NCBI GenBank assembly: GCA_947179155.2
Contig: OX359266.1
Coordinates: forward strand, 46,034,039-46,098,038
DNA from: Hedera helix
Taxonomy: Eukaryota > Streptophyta > Magnoliopsida > Apiales > Araliaceae
Direction: 5' to 3'
DNA length: 64,000 bases
The notes under the pieces are model-generated. The model saw only the letters and a list, made by a program, of their open reading frames with translations, was not told where the DNA came from and did no database searches. The position numbers were made by a program, and so were the translations under genes. Within the stretch, counting starts at the first letter, position 1; each line of letters starts with the position of its first letter. Below are positions 1-12,660 of the stretch, one piece after another.

Positions 1-384
1 ATAATTGACACCGTAACTGTTACGCATCATTTCATCGATAATTGTCACTGCATAATATTTTATATTATCAATTCAATAATTGTTGTTACACAGTATTTTG
101 CATTATTGATTTAATAATTGTCATTACACTGTATTTTATATCATTGAGTCAATAATTGTTGTTGCACTGTTTTAAAATTATTGAACCTAATAATTGTCAC
201 AGTAACATATGCACAGTAATTCACATTATTGAATCAATAATTGTCATTACACAGTAACGTATGCTTTATTTTACATTATTGTTATCTCTATTATGATGTT
301 ATTTAAACAGTTGTATTTCATTAATTTATTGACTTGATATCTAAGAGCTAACTATACTGTATTTATAACAAGTAGTCATAATAA

Positions 385-647
385 TTGAATTGATAAAGTT
401 ATTTGTTTATAATATAAAGTTAGGTGATTATTAGGTGATATGAAATGAATGGTGTAGATTAAAGTGTGAATTATTGTTGAATAATTGAATTGATTTGTTT
501 ATAATATAAAGTTAGGTGATTATTATGTGATATGAAATGAATGGTGTAGATTAAAGTGTGAATTATTGTTGAATAATTAAATTGATTTGTTTATAATATA
601 AAGTTAGGTGATTATTAGGTGATATGAAATGAATGGTGTAGATTAAA
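385..647 (+). repeat. 92-bp tandem repeat in LTR upstream region
   Basis: About three units, each with TATAATATAAAGTTAGGTGA and GAATGGTGTAGATTAAAG, spaced 92 bp apart (anchors at 403, 495 and 587). They lie upstream of the TATA box, where copy number could affect promoter strength. The same block occurs in the 3' LTR at about 8236-8498 and, in reverse orientation with a shorter period, near 34310-34600. Confidence 0.85.
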
Positions 648-736
648 GATAATATAATATTTGAAATGGATGGTGTAGATTAAAAGATGATCTTTAAATG
701 AATGGTTTAGATTAAATGAATGATAAGATTTTTGGC

Positions 737-744
737 TATAAATA
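737..744 (+). promoter_or_regulatory. LTR TATA box (5' LTR)
   Basis: TATAAATA followed by a CT-rich stretch, in the expected place for the LTR promoter that drives element transcription. The identical box in the 3' LTR is at 8588-8595. Confidence 0.6.
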
Positions 745-1073
745 GAAGCCTTAACTTAAGGATTTTTCATAAACTTCCTTACTTGTTCTTTCTTTCTCTC
801 TCTAAAATACTTCTTGTGAAAGTTCTCTCTAAGTGTGCATAAGTCATCTTGAGTATTTGTGAAGATCTATAAGTATACGTGTACTGTTCAAGTTAATCAA
901 CCTCATTTAAATCAATATCCAGTCACGTGTTACGGTAAGGGATACCATCTTTTTCATCTTCCATTATTCAAACATACTATGGTAAGGGATTATCATTATT
1001 TGATTCTCGATAATAATATTGTTTCTTCCTTACTCATAAGACGTGCCTTTTATTTCCATGTATTAAATTGTGG

Positions 1074-1410
1074 GAATAACCTTACGGAGCGGATTGCCGC
1101 CTGTTGGTGAATAACCTTTCGTATTCATTCATTATTAATCTCTGAGAATAACCTTACGGAGCGGATTGCCGCCTGTTTGGTGAATAACTCTTTGTACTCA
1201 AATCCTATTAAATTGTGGGAATAACCTTACGGAGCGGATTGCCGCCTGTTGGTGAATAACCTTTCGTATTCATTTATTATTAATCTCTGAGAATAACCTT
1301 ACGGAGCGGATTGCCGCCTGTTTGGTGAATAACTCTTTGTACTCAAATTCTATTAAATTGTGGGAATAACCTTACGGAGCGGATTGCCGCCTGTTGGTGA
1401 ATAACCCTTT
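1074..1410 (+). repeat. 72-73-bp tandem repeat, five copies, in the LTR
   Basis: Anchors (GAATAACC) at 1074, 1146, 1219, 1291 and 1364 give alternating spacings of 72 and 73 bp, so the true unit may be a 145-bp dimer. The core ACGGAGCGGATTGCCGCCTG is much more GC-rich than its surroundings. The block is present at 8925-9261 in the 3' LTR and in reverse, diverged form near 33110-33370. Confidence 0.85.
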
Positions 1411-2605
1411 GTATTAATTTTCTTCACCTTTTGTTAATCAAACCTGCTACGGTAAGGGATATTATTTTCTTTCATACTCCTAAATCGAAATTTATTATGG
1501 AACTATTACTTCTATAATTCCTGAAAATATTATATGTTCCATAATAGTTGAACTTCATTATTTCAACTGAACCTTCTTATTTACGTGAACCTTTCTATTG
1601 AATTGTAACCGTTATTCTGAACTGTGGATCTTGAATATCATTTTTAAATTTCACTCCACATCATGTTGACAATTTGGACATTATTTGAATCTGTACAAAG
1701 TAAACTTCCGATACTTATTGTTATCCTATTTCTTCTGTTCATCATTTATATCATTCTAATCATCCAAAAATTAAGCTGTTGTGAATATCTGTGGCCGGGG
1801 GCACAGATGTGATATATTTGTTGAACAGATGATAGGTTAAAGGCGATATAATAGGTTAAAGGCGATACATCTGTTCGGTGTCTTTTATGGCACGTGGTGA
1901 ATGTTCTCTTTGGCCCGTAGTGCAAAGATGAACTGTTGTTTGGTATGATTATGACCAAAGGCTGAATCTGGTATAATCATGACCGTTGGTGCTATATTGA
2001 ATATCTTTGGCCCGTAGTACAAAGATGAACTGTTGATGTGCATGATTATGATCAGGAACTGTGAATTTGTATTATCTTGACTAATGATATTTCAGATGAT
2101 AAAAGTTGATGATGTTTTTCCTAAAAAGAGAACCGAGTGGACATTATAGTCTGCATTATTCTTCTAATAGATTACTCATTCCGCTGCTATTATTGATCTG
2201 AACGTTGTTTAAGAATTTAACTGCAGTTTTTGATATAAACCTTGTAGTCTATTGTATTCTATCAAGAACTCAACTGTTGAAGACTAATGATAATTTATTC
2301 GTCATTATCTTAGTCATGATATTCTTTACTGGGCTATTTGAGCTCACCCTTTCTTTTGTTCCATTGTTTTTCAACAGGAGATGAAAACATAACAGGGTCT
2401 AGCCGGGGAATGGAGTGAGGGTCCGAGGAATAGTTATCATAGTCTTCACGTTTTGTAAAATAGTGTGGCAATAATAGTGAAGACTTAGTTGTGTATTATT
2501 ATACACTGTATTGTTGTACGTTGTGCTTTGTTGTAATAATTTTGTTGTAGTATTTTGACGACTCAAGTTTGGGCTGTGTGGGCCCAGATTTGGGGGCGTC
2601 ACAGT

Positions 2606-2617
2606 TGGCATCAGAGC
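2606..2617 (+). other. Primer binding site (initiator tRNA-Met type)
   Basis: TGGCATCAGAGC lies two bases after the 5' LTR. It differs by one base from the common plant motif TGGTATCAGAGC, which is complementary to the 3' end of initiator tRNA-Met and primes minus-strand synthesis. Confidence 0.85.
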
Positions 2618-2802
2618 TTAGGGATATGGTCTTTAATGGAGATCTGGGGTAGAACTAGGAGGGGAGAGACGAATAGAATCAGTCATTAGTGTGTCCTACC
2701 TAAAATAGATTTTATTATCTAATGAGTCGATTTGAATGTAGGAACATGAAGTGATGAGTCAGTTTATTTGAACTAACATTTATTTTGAGACCACAGTTAA
2801 GT

Positions 2803-5800
2803 ATGGCATCTGAAAATCAAGAGGTTAACTATGGAATACCCGAAGCAAATGTAGCCGAGAATCAAGAGGCCCCAAACAATCCTCCTGCCAACTCAGGAAA
2901 TAATGTTCCTGATAACATGATGAACGATGGATTCTTTAGGAATTTCATGCAGTTCATACAGAATCAAGGAAGAGGAAATCCAGTCAATAATAACGGTAGA
3001 AACGCTGGCAATTTGAGGATGGTCACTGTTAAGCAATTTAAAGAATTAGGACCACCTGAATTCCACGGGAAGCCTGACCCACTCAAAGCGGAGGCATGGC
3101 TGAAGCAGACGACAAAAATACTTGATGTCTTACAATGCGCTGATGATCAGAAGGTGCCATTTGCCACTTTTATGTTACGAGGTGAGGCAGACCATTGGTG
3201 GGAAGCGGTAAAACGTATTCAACCTTCAGCACTCGAAATGTCTTGGACAGAATTCGAAGAACTGTTTAACGAGAAGTACTTCCCAGAAAGCATCCGCCAT
3301 ATGAAGGAAGTGGAATTCATTAAGCTGGAGCAGGGAAACATGACAGTCTCCCAATATGAAGCTAAGTTTGCCGAGTTATCTCGCTTTGCCACCCATCTTG
3401 TGGATGACGAAGCACGAATGAGTCGGATGTTCCTAAGAGGTTTGAGATTAAAAATTCGTCAACAACTTAGCTCTCATAAATTTAGTTTGTATTCAGATGT
3501 TGTGGATAGGGCTCAAAGGGTGGAGCAAACAGATGAAACATTGCAGCCAAGAGTTAATGAGCAACATAGAGAAAGGAATGACAACAACCACAGGAACGAG
3601 AACCATCGAGTAGGTAACCAACACTTCGGTGGTAATTCCACACCAAATAACAGAAGAGGAGAATCTAGTGGGAACAATTTCAAAAGAAAGAGATTCCATA
3701 ATAATTATGGAAGGGCACCAGCACCAGTACCAACACCAGCACCGACCCCAGTTTCAAGGGGAGAAGATCGACCACCAGTGAGATGCTATAGGTGTGGTCA
3801 GGAAGGTCACATCAGCCCAAACTGTACACTGCAGTCCAAAAAGTGCTACAGTTGTGGGAAAGAGGGTCATCTTGCGCGGTTTTGTCCTGCCACAAAATCA
3901 AGTCCAGCTGCAATGATGATACCAAAAGCTAGCGCGGATAAGGGAAAATCTGTAGTTCAAGGGAGAGCTTTTGTTGTGACATCCCAAATGGCGCGAAACT
4001 CGAACGAGGTGATAACCGGTAAGCTATTCATAAATTCTCGTGAAGTCTACGCTTTGTTAGATACTGGCTCTACCCATTCTTTTATCTCACCTGCATGTGC
4101 TCAGCGTTTAAACTTAACTCCTGAAAACTTGGACTTTGACTTATCAGTTGAAACCCCATTAGGAGAAATGACCATTACATCTACTGTCTATAAATCTTGC
4201 CTAGTTCAAATCAACAACCTCACATTATCTGTTGACCTTATTTCTTTGGAGATGCGTGAATTTGATGTGATTTTAGGAATTGATTGGTTGACTACCCATC
4301 ATGCTAAAATTGATTGTTTTCATAAGATTATTAGTTTTCATATTCCTAATCAACCTGTCATGCAAATTCAAGCAACTAAACCATTGAAATCTATAACTGT
4401 TATTTCTAGCCATAAAGCCATTCGTTTATTGAAAAACGGATGTCAAGCCTTTTTAGCTCATGTCACTGATTTGAACAAAAATACGTCAAACTTGAATGAT
4501 ATTCCCATTGTTAATGAGTTTCCTGACGTTTTTCCTGAAGAACTTCCTGGCTTACCCCCAAACCGTGAAATTGATTTTTATATTGATCTTGAACCCGGTA
4601 CCAAGCCAATTTCCAAAGCTCCCTACCGAATGGCTCCCATTGAACTTCAAGAGTTAAAAGTCCAACTACAGGAATTGTTGGATACCGGTTTCATTCGTCC
4701 GAGTGCATCACCTTGGGGTGCTCCTGTTCTATTTGTGAAGAAGAAAGACGGGAGTATGAGATTGTGCATTGACTACCGAGAATTGAACCATGTCACCATC
4801 AAGAACAGGTACCCGTTACCTCGGATTGATGACATGTTTGATCAATTGCAAGGCGCTCAACATTTCTCAAAGATTGATCTCCGTTCTGGATATCATCAGT
4901 TAAAGGTTAAAGCTGAGGACATTCCAAAGACTGCTTTCAGAACTCGTTATGGGCATTATGAGTTCTTAGTCATGCCTTTTGGACTAACTAATGCTCATGC
5001 AGCTTTCATGGACATGATGAACCGAATATTCAAGGAACATTTGGATCATTTTGTGGTTGTCTTTATTGATGACATCCTCATATACTCCAAGAGTCGCGAG
5101 GATCATGAACAACACCTGAGATTGATACTACAAAAGCTCCGTGAAAACAAATTATATGCCAAGTTGAAGAAATGTGAGTTCTGGCTTGAGGAGGTCGCGT
5201 TTCTTGGGCATGTGATTTCTAGTCAAGGAATATCAGTCGATCCTGCGAAGATTGAAACGGTACTAAATTGGGAACAACCCAAAACAGTAACCGAAGTCCG
5301 AAGTTTTCTGGGTCTAGCTGGTTATTATCGGAGATTCGTAGAAGGATTTTCTCGAATCGCCACTCCATTAACGCAGCTTACTCGGAAAAGCACAAAATTC
5401 ATATGGAGCGAGGAATGCGAGAAAAGTTTCCAAGAACTCAAGAGGAGACTGGTTTCAGCTCCTGTTCTGACCATACCATCAGGATCAAGAGAATTTGTTA
5501 TCTACAGCGATGCTTCTGGCAAAGGTCTAGGCTGTGTCCTTATGCAACATGGAAAGGTTATAGCCTACGCCTCTCGACAACTCAAAGATTATGAGAAAAA
5601 TTATCCTACTCATGATCTAGAGTTGGCAGCAGTCGTTTTCGCGTTGAAGATCTGGAGACACTACTTGTACGGAGAAAAAGTGGATATCTATACGGATCAT
5701 AAAAGTCTCAAGTATTTCTTCACCCAGAAGGAACTCAACATGCGACAACGACGTTGGCTTGAGCTGTTAAAGGATTATGACCACACAATCCAGTATCACC

Positions 5801-7449
5801 CGGGAAAGGCGAACGTTGTAGCTGACGCTTTGAGCAGAAAATCTTATGCAAGTACAAGTGCACTGCTGACAACACAAAAGTGTATTTTGTACGACTTGCA
5901 AAAGATGGAGATAGAGCTAAAGACACCAGGGACCCGCTCGAAGATTGCTCACGTGCGAGTAGAACCAACTTTAATCGATAAAATTAAAGCTGCTCAAGCT
6001 ACCGATCCGGAACTGATAAACATGATAAAGAAAGTACAAGAATGTGCCATTCCCGAAGCAAGAATCGACGAGAAAGGAATACTTCGAGTCAACTCTCGAC
6101 TCTGTGTTCCTAACGATCCTGAATTAAAGCATAAAATCATGATGGAGGCACACAACACGCCGTTTGCAATCCACCCAGGAGGTACCAAGATGTATCGAGA
6201 TCTTCGACATACATTTTGGTGGAACAATATGAAAAGGGAGATTGCAGAGTTTATCTCAAGGTGCCTAACTTGTCAACGTGTCAAGGCAGAGCATCAAGTA
6301 CCTAAGGGTCCATTACAACCACTTGAGGTTCCCGAATGGAAGTGGGAACACATCAATATGGATTTCGTGACGGGTCTTCCCAAAGTTTCTCAAGGCTTAG
6401 ATGCAATTTGGGTCATCGTAGATAGATTGACCAAATCTGCTCATTTCTTGCTTATACGAGAAAACTTTTCACTTGAACGTCTTGCCGGTATGTACATAAA
6501 TGAGATCATGAGATTGCATGGCATGCCAGTTTTCATAGTTTCTGATCGAGATCCTAGATTCACTTCACGCTTTTGGATCAGTCTACAAAAAGCTATGGGC
6601 ACTGAACTACGTTTTAGTTCTGCATACCATCCTCAAACGGACGGATAATCGGAAAGGACGATCCAGACCCTCGAAGATCTTTTGAGACTTTGTGTATTAG
6701 ACTTCAAAGGAAGTTGGGATAAGTACTTGCCGTTGGTGGAATTTTCTTACAACAACAGTTACCAAGCAAGCATAGGCATGGCTCCATTCGAGGCATTGTA
6801 TGGAAGGAAGTGTCGCTCTCCAATATGTTAGAATGAGGTAGGAGAAGCAAAATTATTGGGACCCGAGTTGGTACGCTTGACGACTGAAAAGATCCAAATG
6901 ATCCGACAACGAATACAGACCGCACAAGAACGACAAAAGAGTTATGCTGATCTTCATCGGAGAGACGAAAGTTTCAACGTCGGAGATCATGTATTCTTAC
7001 GTGTTTCTCCATGGAAAGGGGTTACGAGATTCGGAAAGAGAGGAAAGCTCAACCCTCGATTTATTGGTCCATTTGAAATCCTCGATCGAATAGGAACCGT
7101 AGCCTACAGACTAGCCCTACCACCAAGTATGTCTCGCATCCATAACGTTTTTCACATATCTATGTTACGTAAATATGTGAAGGACCCAAACCACGTCATT
7201 GAGTTAGAACCAGACGTTATAGCAGAAGATTTAACATACGAGGAGGTACCTGTTAAGATCCTGGATAAGAAGGAGCAGATCCTACGCTCAAAGGTTATAC
7301 CTCAAGTTAAGGTTTTATGGAGGAACCAAGATACTGAGGAAATGACCTGGGAGCTAGAATCTGAGATGAAATCTAAGTATCCTTACCTCTTCGATATGTC
7401 AGGTACGTCAATTTCGGGGACGAAATTTCATAAGGAGGGGAGGTTGTAA
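2803..7449 (+). pseudogene. Chromovirus gag-pol polyprotein, interrupted by two in-frame stops
   Basis: The first ATG of the frame is at 2803. In order I see a gag capsid region, two CCHC zinc knuckles (about residues 328-341 and 348-361), a protease with DTGS at about 420, reverse transcriptase with FIDD at 754-757, RNase H with DASG at about 903, an integrase zinc motif, and integrase acidic residues at about D1187 and D1248. A TAA at 6646-6648 falls two codons before the glutamate expected to complete the D,D35E triad (codon at 6652). A TAG at 6829-6831 follows in the same frame. Reading is then open through the integrase C terminus and a chromodomain-like end to a TAA at 7447-7449, three bases into the 3' LTR. 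The frame is otherwise intact. The protein would normally make the virus-like particle and catalyse reverse transcription and integration; as read, this copy lacks a complete integrase. Confidence 0.93.
7431..7443 (+). other. Polypurine tract
   Basis: TAAGGAGGGGAGG immediately precedes the 3' LTR, where the plus-strand primer is expected. A conserved gypsy 3' motif (TTTCGGGGACGAAATTTC) lies just upstream. Confidence 0.85.
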
Positions 7450-10400
7450 GACCCCAAATTTTATGAAATACAAAATTTAATTTTTCTTCATATATATTTT
7501 TTTTGAAACAGTAAGTGGTTAAATTAACAAAATTGAAAGTTAAGGATGTTATGTGCAAATTTTATTTTGTCGGACAATATTCGCTTTGTCGGGGAATATT
7601 CGTTTGGTCGGGGAATATTCGTGCCGTACGACGGCGCCGAAATAATAAATTATTGGTGGACCCCACAACGGAATATTTGTCGGATATAGAAAACGACAGA
7701 AGTAACCTTTTTAAATAAAAATAGTCAACGGAACTGTTAAAATACCGGTGATAAAAGAATAGTAGCATACGGTAGTTTATGGTATTTTCTGTAGCACACG
7801 GTACTCTACAGTAACACACGGTATTGCATAGTGTCTCATATTATTGGTCTGATAATTGACACCGTAACTGTTACGCATCATTTCATCGATAATTGTCACT
7901 GCATAATATTTTATATTATCAATTCAATAATTGTTGTTACACAGTATTTTGCATTATTGATTTAATAATTGTCATTACACTGTATTTTATATCATTGAGT
8001 CAATAATTGTTGTTGCACTGTTTTAAAATTATTGAACCTAATAATTGTCACAGTAACATATGCACAGTAATTCACATTATTGAATCAATAATTGTCATTA
8101 CACAGTAACGTATGCTTTATTTTACATTATTGTTATCTCTATTATGATGTTATTTAAACAGTTGTATTTCATTAATTTATTGACTTGATATCTAAGAGCT
8201 AACTATACTGTATTTATAACAAGTAGTCATAATAATTGAATTGATAAAGTTATTTGTTTATAATATAAAGTTAGGTGATTATTAGGTGATATGAAATGAA
8301 TGGTGTAGATTAAAGTGTGAATTATTGTTGAATAATTGAATTGATTTGTTTATAATATAAAGTTAGGTGATTATTAGGTGATATGAAATGAATGGTGTAG
8401 ATTAAAGTGTGAATTATTGTTGAATAATTAAATTGATTTGTTTATAATATAAAGTTAGGTGATTATTAGGTGATATGAAATGAATGGTGTAGATTAAAGA
8501 TAATATAATATTTGAAATGGATGGTGTAGATTAAAAGATGATCTTTAAATGAATGGTTTAGATTAAATGAATGATAAGATTTTTGGCTATAAATAGAAGC
8601 CTTAACTTAAGGATTTTTCATAAACTTCCTTACTTGTTCTTTCTTTCTCTCTCTAAAATACTTCTTGTGAAAGTTCTCTCTAAGTGTGCATAAGTCATCT
8701 TGAGTATTTGTGAAGATCTATAAGTATACGTGTACTGTTCAAGTTAATCAACCTCATTTAAATCAATATCCAGTCACGTGTTACGGTAAGGGATACCATC
8801 TTTTTCATCTTCCATTATTCAAACATACTATGGTAAGGGATTATCATTATTTGATTCTCGATAATAATATTGTTTCTTCCTTACTCATAAGACGTGCCTT
8901 TTATTTCCATGTATTAAATTGTGGGAATAACCTTACGGAGCGGATTGCCGCCTGTTGGTGAATAACCTTTCGTATTCATTCATTATTAATCTCTGAGAAT
9001 AACCTTACGGAGCGGATTGCCACCTGTTTGGTGAATAACTCTTTGTACTCAAATCCTATTAAATTGTGGGAATAACCTTACGGAGCGGATTGCCGCCTGT
9101 TGGTGAATAACCTTTCGTATTCATTCATTATTAATCTCTGAGAATAACCTTACGGAGCGGATTGCCGCCTGTTTGGTGAATAACTCTTTGTACTCAAATT
9201 CTATTAAATTGTGGGAATAACCTTACGGAGCGGATTGCCGCCTGTTGGTGAATAACCCTTTGTATTAATTTTCTTCACCTTTTGTTAATCAAACCTGCTA
9301 CGGTAAGGGATATTATTTTCTTTCATACTCCTAAATCGAAATTTATTATGGAACTATTACTTCTATAATTCCTGAAAATATTATATGTTCCATAATAGTT
9401 GAACTTCATTATTTCAACTGAACCTTCCTATTTACGTGAACCTTTCTATTGAATTGTAACCGTTATTCTGAACTGTGGATCTTGAATATCATTTTTAAAT
9501 TTCACTCCACATCATGTTGACAATTTGGACATTATTTGAATCTGTACAAAGTAAACCTCCGATACTTATTGTTATCCTATTTCTTCTGTTCATCATTTAT
9601 ATCATTCTAATCATCCAAAAATTAAGCTGTTGTGAATATCTGTGGCCGGGGGCACAGATGTGATATATTTGTTGAACAGATGATAGGTTAAAGGCGATAT
9701 AATAGGTTAAAGGCGATACATCTGTTCGGTGTCTTTTATGGCACGTGGTGAATGTTCTCTTTGGCCCGTAGTGCAAAGATGAACTGTTGTTTGGTATGAT
9801 TATGACCAAAGGCTGAATCTGGTATAATCATGACCGTTGGTGCTATATTGAATATCTTTGGCCCGTAGTACAAAGATGAACTGTTGATGTGCATGATTAT
9901 GATCAGGAACTGTGAATTTGTATTATCTTGACTAATGATATTTCAGATGATAAAAGTTGATGATGTTTTTCCTAAAAAGAGAACCGAGTGGACATTATAG
10001 TCTGCATTATTCTTCTAATAGATTACTCATTCCGCTGCTATTATTGATCTGAACGTTGTTTAAGAATTTAACTGCAGTTTTTGATATAAACCTTGTAGTC
10101 TATTGTATTCTATCAAGAACTCAACTGTTGAAGACTAATGATAATTTATTCGTCATTATCTTAGTCATGATATTCTTTACTGGGCTATTTGAGCTCACCC
10201 TTTCTTTTGTTCCATTGTTTTTCAACAGGAGATGAAAACATAACAGGGTCTAGCCGGGGAATGGAGTGAGGGTCCGAGGAATAGTTATCATAGTCTTCAC
10301 GTTTTGTAAAATAGTGTGGCAATAATAGTGAAGACTTAGTTGTGTATTATTATACACTGTATTGTTGTACGTTGTGCTTTGTTGTAATAATTTTGTTGTA

Positions 10401-10454
10401 GTATTTTGACGACTCAAGTTTGGGCTGTGTGGGCCCAGATTTGGGGGCGTCACA
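7445..10454 (+). repeat. 3' LTR of the chromovirus, complete (3010 bp)
   Basis: It begins TGTAAGACCCC right after the polypurine tract and ends GGGGCGTCACA. It holds a TATA box at 8588-8595 and the same two tandem-repeat blocks as the 5' LTR. Its first 407 bp are not represented in the truncated 5' copy. It defines the family ends used to find the related LTRs at 14487, 28951 and 31615. Confidence 0.95.
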
Positions 10455-11730
10455 TTTTTTACGTTCAAAAATCCAAAAAGAGTTAGAACATTCCTTTATC
10501 TATTCTAAAATAAAATTTTATCTTTCTTCAATAAAATTTTAAAATTTAATATCTTTTTCGTTATAAATTCAAAATTGTCAATCTATATGTCCTTGGAAAG
10601 GTCTAAAAAAGATCTTCAAAATAAGAGGTATTATTGATATATTTTGGTATAGTTAAAATAACAAAAATTGCAGCCAAAGTTTATAATAGTGTAATTCAAA
10701 ATACAAAATTTTATCCTAATTTTTTTTCATTTTAGCAAAATAAAAAGATATTAACAATAGATCTTATTTTAAAGATGTTAACGAGAACTTTTTTTAACTT
10801 TATATAGATTAATAATTTTAAATTTGTAACAAAAAAGTTATTGAATTTTAAAATTTGATTGAAGAAAGAGAAAAAGTTGGGTTAGAAGAGAGAATGAATG
10901 CTTTGACAATTTTTAACTATTAGTATCTGCAGGAACTTTTTACGGATATTAAATCTTCTCTTTTAAATGATGGGTTGGCTGGGAAAGGATCCATAGCCAG
11001 CGGTGGCTATGGTGGGAGCTAATCCATAACTATCGATTAATTTGGTGCGGTTTCTCGCTGGTAACCGTTGTTTTAACCAAATGTGCAGTTTTTTTTTTTT
11101 TCAATTTATTAACTTTTCCATTGGTTATGGTCTTTTTCGGTTTGGTTTTGCGGTTTTTTTTTTTGGAATTTTTTTTTTGTCATATCTAAGATCCTTCCAT
11201 CTAACTGTTTGGTGAGTTAGTGCCTATATTGAAGCATTCAACTCAAAATTAATTGAAAATGAATGGAATAACTTTTTAAGTTATTCAGTCTTCAGGTCTT
11301 AGTTACCCGATGTGAGACTTTATATCTCAACACACCTTTTCACACATGGCGAAATTTTGAGCCTAATACATGGAGGATTTTAATTGGGTGACATGGAGCA
11401 TGTGGGTCATTGAGTTATACACATGAATTGTGCTTTCTTTAATACCATACTGAAGCTTTTAGCTTAAAATTAATTGGCAATAAGTGGAGTAGTCTCTCAA
11501 GTTATATTGAGTCTTTAGATCTTAGTTCCTCGATGTGGGAATTTATATCTTAACAACTTATGACCAACATTGGTTTTCTTTTTTAGGAGTGCACAAAGAC
11601 TAGTATGAACCAATCTTCAGGCCGATATGAGATAGACCTAGTTTGATCATCCCAGCCTTAGCAAGGCTTGACGCCTGGTCAAATTGATCATCTTTATGCA
11701 AGAAAGAGATATCAAATAAGACTTGCAGGG
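10455..11730. other. Intergenic, AT-rich, with a degenerate duplicated segment
   Basis: No gene is visible. Two related segments of about 110 bp (about 11225-11340 and 11447-11555) share TTAAAATTAATTG, AAGTTAT and CGATGTG...TTTATATCT...AACA, so they are an old duplication or two remnants of one repeat. Confidence 0.5.
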
Positions 11731-12424
11731 TGTGAGCCCATGTATAAAATTAGGGTATGCATTTGACCTAATAAATTGAATGAACTAAAGTGAATAAGAT
11801 AGAAATTAATGAACAACAAATAACGAACTAACGTAACTTGAGAGCTACTATCACGAGTCCCAAGGCAGAAGGTTCGTGGGGGCAACTCATTGGGAATCGG
11901 TTGAGGGATTGGATTGGTGGCTAGAAGAATTGGATAATTTGGGCATTACTCGGGTAACTAGAGGTATTTTAGGAATTTTACTCTCATTAAGGGTATTCCT
12001 AGAATTTTTCCTTCTGTCATGTGCCTGACACATGAACTGAACTCTATAAATACCCCTTCACTTGACAAGTGAAGGGACTTTTGGGAACTTAGAAATTCTT
12101 GGCCACTTAAAAACTCTCTCCCTCTCTCTTGAAACAAAGAAGAAGTTGGAAAAAATTGGAAACTTGTGATCAACTCTGAATTGAGTGAACGAAAGTGTTG
12201 GCATTGCCTATGTGGAATTCACTTGAAACACTTATCACGACTCTTGAACTCCAACGGTTACGCCGTGATCAAGAGAGTTATGTCACGTGTTACTCTGGTA
12301 GTTGCTCACCGGTTCTTCTCCCCTTTTCAATCTTTTAACTGATTCTATATCTTTCGCAGGTTTTTCACATCCACCATCATTATGAACCATAACCCTAACA
12401 AGGTATGTAATTTTCGTGCCTACA
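11731..12424 (+). repeat. LTR copy A of a TRIM/LARD-like element
   Basis: It starts TGTGAGCCCATG and ends CCTACA, a TG...CA pair. A promoter-like CTCTATAAATACCCC lies near 12040-12056. A primer-binding-site-like sequence follows at 12431. Copies B, C and D share its sequence, which identifies it as the LTR of a multicopy family. No reverse transcriptase of this family is present in the window. Confidence 0.7.
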
Positions 12425-12430
12425 TTATTT

Positions 12431-12660
12431 TGGAGACTCTGCTGGGGAGGCGAGAAATTGTGAAGGGTATGCCCACAACTCGGAGTGGGAGAGCCACGGG
12501 AGAAGTTTCATCGACTACGAGCAGAACTTTACCACAAATACTAGTAAACACAAGGGTACAAAGTGAGAAAACAATAGGAGAGCAAAATATCTTAGAGGCC
12601 ATGCAACGGGAAATGATGAAAGCGTTAAAGGAGCCTCGTGATGGTCAAGAAATATCTCAA
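12431..12660 (+). mobile_element. Internal remnant of element A with PBS
   Basis: TGGAGACTCTGCTGGGGA (12431-12448) lies six bases after LTR A. It resembles the TGGCGACTCTGCTGGGGA primer sites I associate with tRNA-Arg-primed Tat/Ogre-type elements; this is inference. A short open frame follows with charged, coiled-coil-like residues, possibly the start of a gag. At about 12661 it runs straight into LTR copy B, so the rest of the element is missing. Confidence 0.5.

Larger units (their letters stand above)
1..2603 (+). repeat. 5' LTR of the chromovirus (truncated by the window edge)
   Basis: This segment matches 7852-10454 base for base except at 526, 1171, 1275, 1577 and 1706, as read by eye. 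It ends in CGTCACA. A TATA box (TATAAATA) lies at 737-744 and marks the probable U3/R boundary nearby. Two tandem blocks sit inside: about three copies of a 92-bp AT-rich unit (385-647) and five copies of a 72-73-bp unit containing ACCTTACGGAGCGGATTG (1074-1410). Short reading frames here recur unchanged in the 3' LTR and are not genes. Confidence 0.95.
1..10454 (+). mobile_element. Near-complete Ty3/gypsy chromovirus (Tekay/Del-like), 5' end outside window
   Basis: The element has a partial 5' LTR (1-2603), a tRNA-Met-type primer binding site, gag-pol in the order capsid, zinc knuckles, protease, RT, RNase H, integrase and C-terminal chromodomain-like region, a polypurine tract, and a complete 3' LTR (7445-10454). 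That domain order defines Ty3/gypsy; the 3-kb LTRs and the C-terminal extension fit the Tekay/Del chromoviruses. Position 1 matches 7852 in the 3' LTR, so about 407 bp of the 5' LTR are missing from the window. The two LTRs align without indels at a constant offset of 7851, which marks a recent insertion. The target-site duplication cannot be tested because the left flank is absent; the right flank begins TTTTT. Confidence 0.95.

Noticed and set aside
421..650. CRISPR-like array
   Set aside because: The repeats are long contiguous tandem units without unique spacers, inside a plant LTR.
859..1110. Open frames inside the LTRs (859-1110, 1746-1958, 2399-2611 and their counterparts at 8710, 9597 and 10250)
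   Set aside because: They recur identically in both LTRs, depend on tandem repeats, and match no protein. They are by-products of LTR sequence.
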